From: Herbidospora daliensis
Lineage (GTDB): Bacteria > Actinomycetota > Actinomycetes > Streptosporangiales > Streptosporangiaceae
Direction of reading: 5' to 3'
Assembly: GCF_001570585.1 (NCBI RefSeq)
Contig: NZ_BBXF01000014.1
Location: 29,573-93,572, forward strand
Length of the DNA stretch: 64,000 nt
Shown: one piece after another, positions 56,364-64,000 of the stretch
Layout: the number at the start of each line of letters is the position of its first letter
How positions within the stretch are numbered: the stretch's first letter is position 1
Notes under the pieces: model-generated
What the model was told of the DNA's origin: nothing
Seen by the model: only the letters and a program-made list of their open reading frames with translations
Database searches by the model: none
Translations under genes and position numbers: made by a program

Positions 56364-57842
56364 ATGAGCACACCCGCCTCGCGCGGCATCCGAGCCGGAC
56401 GCCAGTCCGGTGCACGTCAGGTCCGCAGCCTGGCGCTGGCCGGTGCCCTCGTCGGCCTCCTGGGCACCTCCGTGGTGAGCGTCACCTCCCCGGCCATCGC
56501 AGCCGAAGCGCCCGTCTCTCAGGGCCGTACCGCCATCGCCTCGTCGTCGGAGCGCGGTGACCTGTCGCCCGCGGCCGCTTTCGACGGGAAGACCGGCACC
56601 CGCTGGTCCAGCAAGTTCAGCGACCCGCAGTGGCTCGCCGTCGACCTCGGCAAGTCCACCGCCATCGACAAGATCGTCATCAACTGGGAGCGCGCCTACG
56701 CCACGGCCTTCCAGCTCCAGACCGCCGCCACCAGCAGCGGCCCCTGGAAGACGGTGTACAACACCACCTCCAACAAGGGCGGTGTGCAGACGATCGACCT
56801 GTCGACCACCGGCCGTTTCGTCCGCCTGTACGCCACCAAGCGCTCCAGCCAGTACGGCGTCTCCCTGTGGGAGTTCCAGGTCTTCGGCACCGGCGGGGGC
56901 GGCTCCAACCCGACGACCCCGACCCCGACGCCCACCCCGACCAAGCCGACGTCGACGCCTACCAGCAACCCGACGACGACCCCCACCGCCCCCGCCACCG
57001 GCTGGGTGCCCGTGGACCAGGCGGCGTGGAAGAAGACGCTCGACGCGTACAACAAGATCCCGTTCGAGACGGTGCCCGCGAACATCGTGCGGGTGCCCGA
57101 GTTCCACACCAACTGCACCACCGCCAACGAGGCCGCGGACGACCCGATCGTCCTGCCCGGCCTGGTCGGCGCCTCGCACCTGCACACCTTCTTCGGCCCG
57201 AAGGTCTCCGCGAAGACCACCACCGAAGACCTGCTCAAGAGCACCACGACCTGTGACGCTCCTGGCGACAACAGCGCCTACTGGGCACCGACCCTGCTGA
57301 AGAACGGCAAGCCGGTCCCGATGAAGAACTTCCGCGCCTACTACGGCTCGCGCCTGAAGGACCCGTCGGAGGTCCGGCCGTTCCCGCCGGGCCTGCGTGT
57401 CGTCCAGGGTGACGCCAAGCGTCAGGTCGCCACTCCGAAGGGCGCCTCCGGCCAGTTCTGGTGTGCCGGCAGCGCCGAGACCGGCCGTAGCGCCGACGGC
57501 AACTGGCCCGTCTGCGCCCCCGGCGGCAACCTGATCTACCAGCTCACCTTCCAGGACTGCTGGGACGGCAAGCACATCGACTCGCCCGACCACAAGTCCC
57601 ACATGGGCCCCGCCAAGAACGGCACCTGCACCGGCGACTACCCCGTCGCCGTCCCGAACATCTCGATGATGCTCGGCTACGACTCGCTCGGCGGCGACGG
57701 CCTCGCGCTGTCGTCGGGCATGGCGTCCTCGATCCACGGCGACTTCATGAACGCCTGGACGCAGGACACCCTGAGCGCCCTCGTGAAGGTCTGCATCAAC
57801 CAGAAGGCCAAGTGCGGCGTCACGCCGGGCTGGAAGAAGTAA
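56364..57842 (+). CDS. Secreted discoidin (F5/8C)-DUF1996 protein
   Basis: Protein of 492 residues: a signal peptide (about 1-46, ending AIA), an F5/8 type C (discoidin-like) sugar-binding domain (about 52-170), a Pro/Thr linker (about 180-210), then a DUF1996 domain (about 215-492) with FHTNCT, SHLHTFFG, YWAPTL and CWDGKHIDSPDHKSHM. DUF1996 proteins are found in fungi and actinomycetes; their His-rich core hints at metal binding or hydrolysis. Likely cell-surface or secreted carbohydrate-related protein. A strong terminator follows. Confidence 0.88.
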   Translation: MSTPASRGIRAGRQSGARQVRSLALAGALVGLLGTSVVSVTSPAIAAEAPVSQGRTAIASSSERGDLSPAAAFDGKTGTRWSSKFSDPQWLAVDLGKSTAIDKIVINWERAYATAFQLQTAATSSGPWKTVYNTTSNKGGVQTIDLSTTGRFVRLYATKRSSQYGVSLWEFQVFGTGGGGSNPTTPTPTPTPTKPTSTPTSNPTTTPTAPATGWVPVDQAAWKKTLDAYNKIPFETVPANIVRVPEFHTNCTTANEAADDPIVLPGLVGASHLHTFFGPKVSAKTTTEDLLKSTTTCDAPGDNSAYWAPTLLKNGKPVPMKNFRAYYGSRLKDPSEVRPFPPGLRVVQGDAKRQVATPKGASGQFWCAGSAETGRSADGNWPVCAPGGNLIYQLTFQDCWDGKHIDSPDHKSHMGPAKNGTCTGDYPVAVPNISMMLGYDSLGGDGLALSSGMASSIHGDFMNAWTQDTLSALVKVCINQKAKCGVTPGWKK

Positions 57843-57859
57843 CGCTCCCCCGCTGAACG

Positions 57860-57899
57860 CCGTGCCGGCGCCCCACATCTCAGGGGGGCGCCGGCACGG
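57860..57899 (+). terminator. Strong intrinsic terminator
   Basis: 15-bp perfect stem (CCGTGCCGGCGCCCC and its complement 57885-57899), 10-nt loop. It lies 17 bp after the DUF1996 gene stop. Confidence 0.85.
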
Positions 57900-57910
57900 T
57901 GCGTTCCCGG

Positions 57911-58108
57911 CCTCTTTCGGATTTCCAGCCCACCAACGCTTTTCGGCCCATTGGCGGCCTCCGACCCTTTTGGCGGTCCCCGACCGTTTAATGACTTCCG
58001 GGCACTCGACGGTTTCGAGGCACTCGACGGTTGTGGGGCACCCGACGGTTTGGGGCCGCTGACGATTTCAGCGGCCCTAACGGTTTCGGGGCCCTTGACG
58101 AGAGAAGC
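57911..58108. repeat. Degenerate 18-bp tandem repeat of mini-hairpins
   Basis: About eleven 18-bp units. The clearest five (58001-58090) follow the pattern GGCACYCGACGGTTTSGR. Several units fold on themselves: CTCGA/TCGAG around CGGTT, and CGCTGA/TCAGCG around CGAT. Both arms change together while the CGGTT/CGATT loop is largely kept. Non-coding, between two terminators. Confidence 0.6.
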
Positions 58109-58137
58109 CACCCGCGGTGGGCGCGGGTGGCTTCTCT
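58101..58137. terminator. Bidirectional intrinsic terminator
   Basis: 15-bp perfect stem AGAGAAGCCACCCGC (58101-58115) with 58123-58137, 7-nt loop. It serves the convergent ABC-F gene. Confidence 0.8.
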
Positions 58138-58154
58138 TCTGTTCGGATCGGACC

Positions 58155-59819
<1,665 letters not shown>

Positions 59820-59840
59820 GCAGTCAAGCTTAGTGGCAAC

Positions 59841-61133
59841 TCAGCACGCGGTTGCTGGCTTGCCGCCGGGCGGCGGCATCTGCTGCGCCGGCAGGCAGAC
59901 CCGGTCGCGCCCGAGCTCCTTGGCCCGGTAAAGAGCCAGGTCAGCGGCAGCGAGCAGCTCGATGAGATCATGCCCGTGGACGTTCATTATCGCCACCCCG
60001 AGCGAGATCGTGACCGTGATCATGGCGTCGTCGGCGGGCACCGCCATCCGCCCGACCCGGCTGCGCAGCCGCTCGGCCACCCGCCGCGCCTCGGCCAGAT
60101 CGGCCCGCGGCAGCAGCACCACGAACTCCTCGCCGCCGAACCGCCCCACCACGTCGTAGTCGCGCAGCTGGCTGCGCAGCGTGGCGGCCACCCCGATGAG
60201 CACCTGGTCGCCGACGAGATGCCCGTAGGTGTCGTTCACCCGCTTGAAGTGGTCGATGTCGACGATCAGCAGCGCGAGCATCTCACCGGTGCGATGGGCC
60301 CGGACGATCTCGGTGTCGGCCTCACGCTGCCACGCGGCGGCGTTCAGCAACCCGGTCTTCGGATCGGTGCGGGCGGCGGCCTGCAACTGGGCGTGCATCA
60401 GGCTGCGCTGGAGCAACATCACCGGCGGCAGCGCCAGCACGAGCAGCAGCAGGTTGAGCCCGCACATGATCGCCACGATCAGCCCGAGGCAGAGCTCGAC
60501 GGCGTCGAGCAGCAGGCTCTCGCGATCCCAGAGGACGTCGCGCCAGCGCACGTCGGGGTCGGCGGTGTGCGCCGCGACCGCGATCAGCGCGGTGTTGAGG
60601 ATCGTGAACAGCGCCGCGCAGCCCACGGCCAGCACGATCGGCCAGCCCACCCCCTCGGTCAGCCGGGAGGGGTCGTCGACCTGCGAGTGGAACACCAGCG
60701 AGGCCGCCCCCGCCGCCAGCCCGATGGCCGCCGACGTGACGACCCGCCGATAGACGACGGTGGCCCGCACTCTGAGCTGCAGGAGGATCTGCAGCGGAAT
60801 CGGCGCCAGCAGCGCGTAGACCGGCGGCAGCAGCAGCGCCACCGGCAACCACCAGGCCGACAGCAGGTCACGCGACACCCCGGCGGGCATGCCGAGCCGC
60901 CGGGTGGCCTCTATGCACACGGCGCCGCAGGCCATCAGCGAGCAGAACACCAGCAGATCGCCGACCGACGGAACGGTCACCAGCGACAACCCGGCGATCG
61001 CGACGAGATCGATGGTGACGATCAGAAAGAGATAGCCGACCAACGGGCGTCGCTGTGCCATCAAAGGCCAGCGGCCCGCCCGCGACGGAGGCCCCCCGAT
61101 TGGTTTGGCCGAGGTCTGACTGGGCGCTGTCAT
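59841..61133 (-). CDS. Membrane diguanylate cyclase (GGDEF)
   Basis: Protein of 430 residues. About six to eight membrane helices (about 30-250) precede a GGDEF domain with DPKTGLLNAAAW, VDIDHFKRVNDTYGH and the active-site GGEEF. No EAL domain. It makes c-di-GMP from GTP, the signal that controls development (BldD) and exopolysaccharide in actinomycetes. The start is at the ATG following GGGGGAG (61133). The input is through the membrane part, which is not a known sensor family. Confidence 0.9.
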   Translation of the reverse strand: MTAPSQTSAKPIGGPPSRAGRWPLMAQRRPLVGYLFLIVTIDLVAIAGLSLVTVPSVGDLLVFCSLMACGAVCIEATRRLGMPAGVSRDLLSAWWLPVALLLPPVYALLAPIPLQILLQLRVRATVVYRRVVTSAAIGLAAGAASLVFHSQVDDPSRLTEGVGWPIVLAVGCAALFTILNTALIAVAAHTADPDVRWRDVLWDRESLLLDAVELCLGLIVAIMCGLNLLLLVLALPPVMLLQRSLMHAQLQAAARTDPKTGLLNAAAWQREADTEIVRAHRTGEMLALLIVDIDHFKRVNDTYGHLVGDQVLIGVAATLRSQLRDYDVVGRFGGEEFVVLLPRADLAEARRVAERLRSRVGRMAVPADDAMITVTISLGVAIMNVHGHDLIELLAAADLALYRAKELGRDRVCLPAQQMPPPGGKPATAC

Positions 61134-61317
61134 CCGCTCCCCCAAACGCCTTCTCATCCGCTGAACGCAGCGTCTCACGATGTGTAACACAATAGTTGCG
61201 GAGTGTGCGACGCGCGACGGGAACCGCTACCTTGGGCGAGGTGGCCATCACAATCCGATGGCCGGCACGGAGGTTGACCGCTCACCCGGAGCGGGCCGCG
61301 CGCGGAAAGGAGCAGCC

Positions 61318-61344
61318 ATGGCTCGGGGCGTTGTCTGGACCTGA
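61318..61344 (+). CDS. 8-residue leader peptide candidate
   Basis: ATG with AAAGGAG 5 bp upstream, reading MARGVVWT then TGA. The perfect ribosome site ahead of so short a frame is the reason to list it. A bulged complement to the terminator's left arm begins right after the stop codon. Confidence 0.5.
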   Translation: MARGVVWT

Positions 61345-61557
61345 CCAGTCTGGTGCTCTCGCAGCGACACGATTAGTCGCCATCGGCCGTCCTCCCCACG
61401 CTGGTGAAACAGCGTGCGGGATACCGGCCGCGCACGGCCGATGCCCCCTCCATCGCGCACCAGCGACCGTCTCCCAGAAGTCCGCACCGCTTCCGGCTCT
61501 CCCCAGCCGGGACGACAGACCGGGGCCCCCAACTTTTTCGGGGGCCTGACGATCACC

Positions 61558-61594
61558 AACCAGATCTGGCCACGAGGTGCCAGGTCTGGTTTTT
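61558..61594 (+). terminator. Intrinsic terminator with T tract
   Basis: 12-bp stem ACCAGATCTGGC / GCCAGGTCTGGT (one G.U) followed by TTTT. It is preceded by a 7-bp GGCCCCC/GGGGGCC hairpin at 61524-61546. Confidence 0.75.
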
Positions 61595-61799
61595 GGTGTG
61601 CTTGGAGGGTTTGCGGGGTTTGGTGACAGCGGGGTTTCCTTTCCCCGGGTGCACGAGCATGATCGGCGGGATCAGGGCGGGCTGCCTCCTGTAGACCCGG
61701 CGCTGTGTGCAGGGCGCCACGCGCGAGTGACGACTTCAACGGATGTCGGGCGGAGACCCGTCGATCCGGCCGATTCCGCCCCTGTGGGCGACGCCCCCG

Positions 61800-62170
61800 A
61801 ACCGGCGTAATGCGCAGATCTGCCAATCGGCCGGTTCCCATCCTGTGGACGAGATCCCTAACCGGCATCAAATCTGCCGATCCGGTCCGTTCCCACCCGT
61901 ATCCGACCTCCCCAACCGGCGCTACGCGCAGATCCGCCAATCGGCCAGTTCCCGCCAGCGGACGAGGCCCCCAACCGGCATCAAATCTGCCGATCCGGCC
62001 CGTTCCCACCCGTATCCGACCTCCACAACCGGCGCTACGCGCAGATCCGCCAATCGGCCAGTTCCCGCCAGCGGACGAGGCCCCCAACCGGCATCAAATC
62101 TGCCGATCCGGCCGGTTCCCACCCTGTATGGGACCTCCCCAACCGGTGCCATGCGCAAATCTGCCGTTGG
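61800..62170. repeat. Dimeric tandem repeat, period ~113 bp
   Basis: Half-units begin with AACCGG at 61800, 61860, 61914, 61973, 62027, 62086 and 62141, alternately 59-60 bp (type A) and 54-55 bp (type B). Type A contains GATCYGCCAATCGGCC; type B contains AAATCTGCCGATCCGG. Copies 2 and 3 are almost identical. 113 is not a multiple of 3, so it is not a protein repeat. Confidence 0.85.
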
Positions 62171-62509
62171 TGCCTGCCCGCGTTTAGTTACAACGTCAGC
62201 CAGCGCCTGTGCAGACCTGTCGTTTACGCTGGCGGCCCCACGTGAGCGACGGTTCCTACAGCGCTGCAAGCAGAAAAGTCGCTCCGGGCGGTGTCCACCG
62301 TGTGGGTGGCAGTCCCAGCTGGCATTAGCCGACGCTCTGTCGCTGCTGCTGGAGCCGATGCATGAGCGACGGCTCCAAGCTGAGCCGCCAGTCGGGTCCT
62401 TCGAACGCCGCACTGTGCCGAAGGTCTGACCCTTTGCCGAAACGGGCTTCTCAGCAGGGTCCGCGAAACGGGTCTCATGTCCTTCTGTCGGCGCGTGCGG
62501 CCGGTCCGG

Positions 62510-62547
62510 ATATCCACAGGACTACTGCGGCGGTCGGGTTATCCACA
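62510..62547. promoter_or_regulatory. Two DnaA-box-like sites upstream of ssb
   Basis: ATATCCACA (62510-62518, one mismatch) and a perfect TTATCCACA (62539-62547) stand 29 bp apart in the same orientation, 93 bp before ssb. They could link ssb expression to DnaA. This is not a replication origin: dnaA and dnaN are absent and the array is too small. Confidence 0.45.
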
Positions 62548-62639
62548 GGTGCGGATTCACGACGGCCGGCGAGGTTGGGCGGGGGCCACTGTTGTGCCCG
62601 AGCCCGGCGAGGGTCCGGGCAAACGGAGGACAGAGAGTT

Positions 62640-63179
62640 ATGAGCGAGATCTACGTGACGCTGACCGGCAACGTCACCGACGACCCGAAGCAATTTACGT
62701 TCGGAGACGGATCCCGGGCCACCTCCATGCGGGTGGCCGTCGACCGCCGGATCCTCGACCGTCAGACGCAGACCTGGCGTGACGGCGAGACGACCTTCTA
62801 CACCGTCAGGTCCTACCGGGGGCTGGCCGACCACGTGGCCCAGTCGGTCCGGCGGGGGCATCCGGTCGTGGTGGTCGGGAAGCTGCGGGTGAAGCAGTTC
62901 GAGCGGGAGGGCGAGCAGCGCTTCTGGGTCGAGGTGGAGGCCACCTCCGTCGGCCATGACCTGAAGTGGGGCATCTCCAGCTTCGAGCGTCCGGCCCGGG
63001 GCGCCTCGCGCGGGGCCATGACCGACGACGACCTGCGTGCGATGGAGGACGACACCCGCGACTGGGAGCTCAACACTCCCGGCCTGCGGGTCCTGGAGGG
63101 CGGCGCGGGCCAGGACGAGCCCGCCGAGACGGAGGAGACCGAGTCGTGGCCCGATGAGGTGGTCCCTGCCGCCGCCTGA
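62640..63179 (+). CDS. ssb: Single-stranded DNA-binding protein (SSB), second/variant type
   Basis: Protein of 179 residues. The N-terminal OB fold (about 1-110, IYVTLTGNVTDDPKQFTF...FYTVRSYRGLADHVAQSVRRGHPVVVVGKLRV) binds ssDNA. The C-terminal half is acidic and lacks the DDDIPF tip used to recruit repair proteins; it ends in ...VVPAAA. This suggests the accessory SSB paralogue of actinomycetes, since the main ssb sits between rpsF and rpsR, which are not here. GGAGG precedes the ATG. Confidence 0.88.
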   Translation: MSEIYVTLTGNVTDDPKQFTFGDGSRATSMRVAVDRRILDRQTQTWRDGETTFYTVRSYRGLADHVAQSVRRGHPVVVVGKLRVKQFEREGEQRFWVEVEATSVGHDLKWGISSFERPARGASRGAMTDDDLRAMEDDTRDWELNTPGLRVLEGGAGQDEPAETEETESWPDEVVPAAA

Positions 63180-63292
63180 CGAATTCGACGGTCCCCACCG
63201 TCTGGGCCGGCCTGTTCGCCTCCCCCGAGCAGGCCGGCACCGTTCAGACCCAACCCGTGCACGATCGACCTGGCGATGGCGGCTCAGGAGAA

Positions 63293-63639
63293 TTGGCGAG
63301 TATCCAGGATCTGCCCATCACGTCCATCGATGCGCTCCGAGCGGAGGCACGCCGGGTGGCTTCACCTAACGACCGGGACGCCTGGAAGCGGGTCGTACGG
63401 TCTGCTTCCTCCGTGAATGGGCCCGTGCGCTCCTCGATGGGCCCCTTTCACAGATCAGAGACCTGGCTGACCTGGAAACTGTCCTGGCCGATCTCGGCTT
63501 GGAAGCCGCCACCGGGCCTGACACGGCGGCTGCGGAGGTCACCGAATGGCTCGGCGCGCCCGGACACGACCACCGACGACACGCGACTGCGAGGGCGGCA
63601 CGAGATCTGCCCGTGCCCGTGATGGTCGGGCACTGGTGA
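63293..63639 (+). pseudogene. Frameshifted small gene
   Basis: A TTG start with CAGGAG ahead gives ASIQDLPITSIDALRAEARR in frame 2. From about 63390 the plausible coding continues in another frame (RTVCFLREWARALLDGP...ADLETVLADLGLEAATG...HW, stop 63637-63639). Both parts read like a single ~110-residue protein of unknown family, so one frameshift separates them. A programmed frameshift is possible but no slippery site was identified. Confidence 0.45.
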
Positions 63640-63644
63640 TCGGG

Positions 63645-64000
63645 TGATCTGGCCGCAACAGGTTGGGCGGCCCGATCACGTCGTGCCATAGGCGCCTTGC
63701 GGGTCGCCGTGACCTGTGGGCACATGTCGGGCGGCAGGGTCACGACGTACCGCAAGCGCACTTGCGGGTCGACCGTGATCTAGCTCCACATGTCGGGCAG
63801 CCTGATCACGTCGTGCCGAGGCGCACTTGCAGGTCACCGCGACCTGGACGCACACGTCGGGCGGCACGATCACGACGTACCGCAAGCGCACTTGCAGGTC
63901 GGCCGTGACCGGGCCGCACACGACGGGCAGCCCGATCACGCCTGCCCTCGGCGCACTTGCGGATCGCGGTGACCTGGACGCACACGTCGGGCGGCACGAT
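63645..64000. repeat. Dimeric tandem repeat, period 65/130 bp, running off the window
   Basis: GCGC(A)CTTGC begins each 64-65-bp unit at 63692, 63756, 63821, 63886 and 63951; a partial unit precedes. Units 1, 3 and 5 resemble each other (GTGACCTG...GGCGGCA), as do 2 and 4 (CGGGCAGCC), so the real unit is ~130 bp. All parts of the unit are conserved, unlike a CRISPR array. Confidence 0.85.

Larger units (their letters stand above)
61243..61594 (+). ncRNA. Leader-like transcript: 5' hairpin, 8-codon uORF and terminator
   Basis: A -10 box TACCTT (61228-61233) is followed by a 7-bp hairpin GGCCATC/GATGGCC (61243-61263), a strong ribosome site with an 8-codon ORF (61318-61344) and two terminator-like hairpins (61524-61546 and 61559-61590). 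The layout is that of a ribosome-mediated attenuator. No gene follows on this strand until ssb at 62640, so it could also be a small RNA that ends here. Confidence 0.5.
61595..62639. other. Gene-free region upstream of ssb
   Basis: About 1 kb without a convincing gene. It holds the tandem repeats (61800-62170) and two DnaA-box-like sites near its end. The remaining sequence looks like decayed or non-coding DNA. Confidence 0.5.

Noticed and set aside
61800..62170. Possible CRISPR array
   Set aside because: There are no unique spacers: all parts of each unit are conserved, lengths alternate 59/54 bp and no cas gene is present.
61743..62429. Open frame over the 113-bp repeats
   Set aside because: The repeat period is not a multiple of three, so the repeated peptide changes frame; no ribosome site and no codon bias.
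62510..62547. Replication origin
   Set aside because: Only two DnaA-like boxes; no dnaA, dnaN, AT-rich unwinding region or large box array.
63645..64000. Possible CRISPR array
   Set aside because: Whole 65-bp units are conserved with an odd/even alternation; no repeat/spacer contrast.

Overview
The window is high-GC DNA from a filamentous actinomycete. I read it as most likely Streptosporangiaceae-like (Nonomuraea, Streptosporangium, Sphaerisporangium or a relative), but the genus is an inference. The evidence is third-position G/C bias in every real gene, frequent GTG starts, ATGA/GTGA start-stop overlaps, TAnnnT -10 boxes lying directly on start codons, a mycobacterial-type RpiB, an Eis-like acetyltransferase, GlbO-type haemoglobin, XRE/small-protein pairs, LAL regulators and TPR-CHAT proteins. 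No rRNA, tRNA or CRISPR array was found. No phage, IS element or transposase was recognised.

Layout. 1-9000: the end of an M15-like cell-wall protein, an ~0.9-kb non-coding stretch with a strong hairpin and a promoter, then a tightly packed five-gene operon. It encodes a processive family-2 glycosyltransferase, two tandem AlgG-like beta-helix proteins, a third membrane-anchored beta-helix protein and a UDP-sugar 6-dehydrogenase, and ends in a clear terminator. I read it as a synthase-dependent, uronic-acid-containing exopolysaccharide system (precursor, polymerase, extracytoplasmic tailoring). 9.0-13.3 kb: MFS efflux pump plus MarR regulator; a muramidase-like protein divergent from a small beta-rich protein. 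13.3-21.1 kb: LAL regulator, a small protein, an RNA polymerase sigma factor and a cytoplasmic S8 protease on the minus strand, divergent from a TPR-CHAT protease. This looks like a proteolysis-controlled sigma-factor module. 21.1-31.7 kb: mostly housekeeping and stress genes (SDR, DinB, site-2 protease, response regulator, SpoIIE phosphatase, Eis-like, RpiB, Def, a second nucleotide-sugar dehydrogenase, aldehyde dehydrogenase, DsbA-like). 31.8-46.6 kb: PepN, amidase, NERD, IlvD, WYL, beta-lactamase-like, FmdB, GNAT, HNH, prolyl oligopeptidase, PurU, Nudix.

46.6-52.2 kb is an accessory island. A 24-residue peptide gene is start/stop-coupled to a TPR protein, which is itself coupled to a wrecked MFS exporter. 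It is followed by GNAT, an XRE-type regulator and the small protein that normally accompanies one. 52.5-61.1 kb: MscS channel, GlbO, GH13, two genes truncated at a common junction, a secreted discoidin/DUF1996 protein, EttA-type ABC-F and a diguanylate cyclase. 61.2-64.0 kb is gene-poor. It holds a self-contained leader-like transcript (8-codon uORF plus intrinsic terminator), a dimeric ~113-bp tandem repeat, two DnaA-box-like sites, an ssb gene, a frameshifted gene and a dimeric 130-bp tandem repeat that runs off the end.

The three systems most worth attention are the polysaccharide operon (1170-8960), the CHAT/S8/sigma module (15926-21143) and the micro-peptide/TPR/exporter unit (46584-49443).
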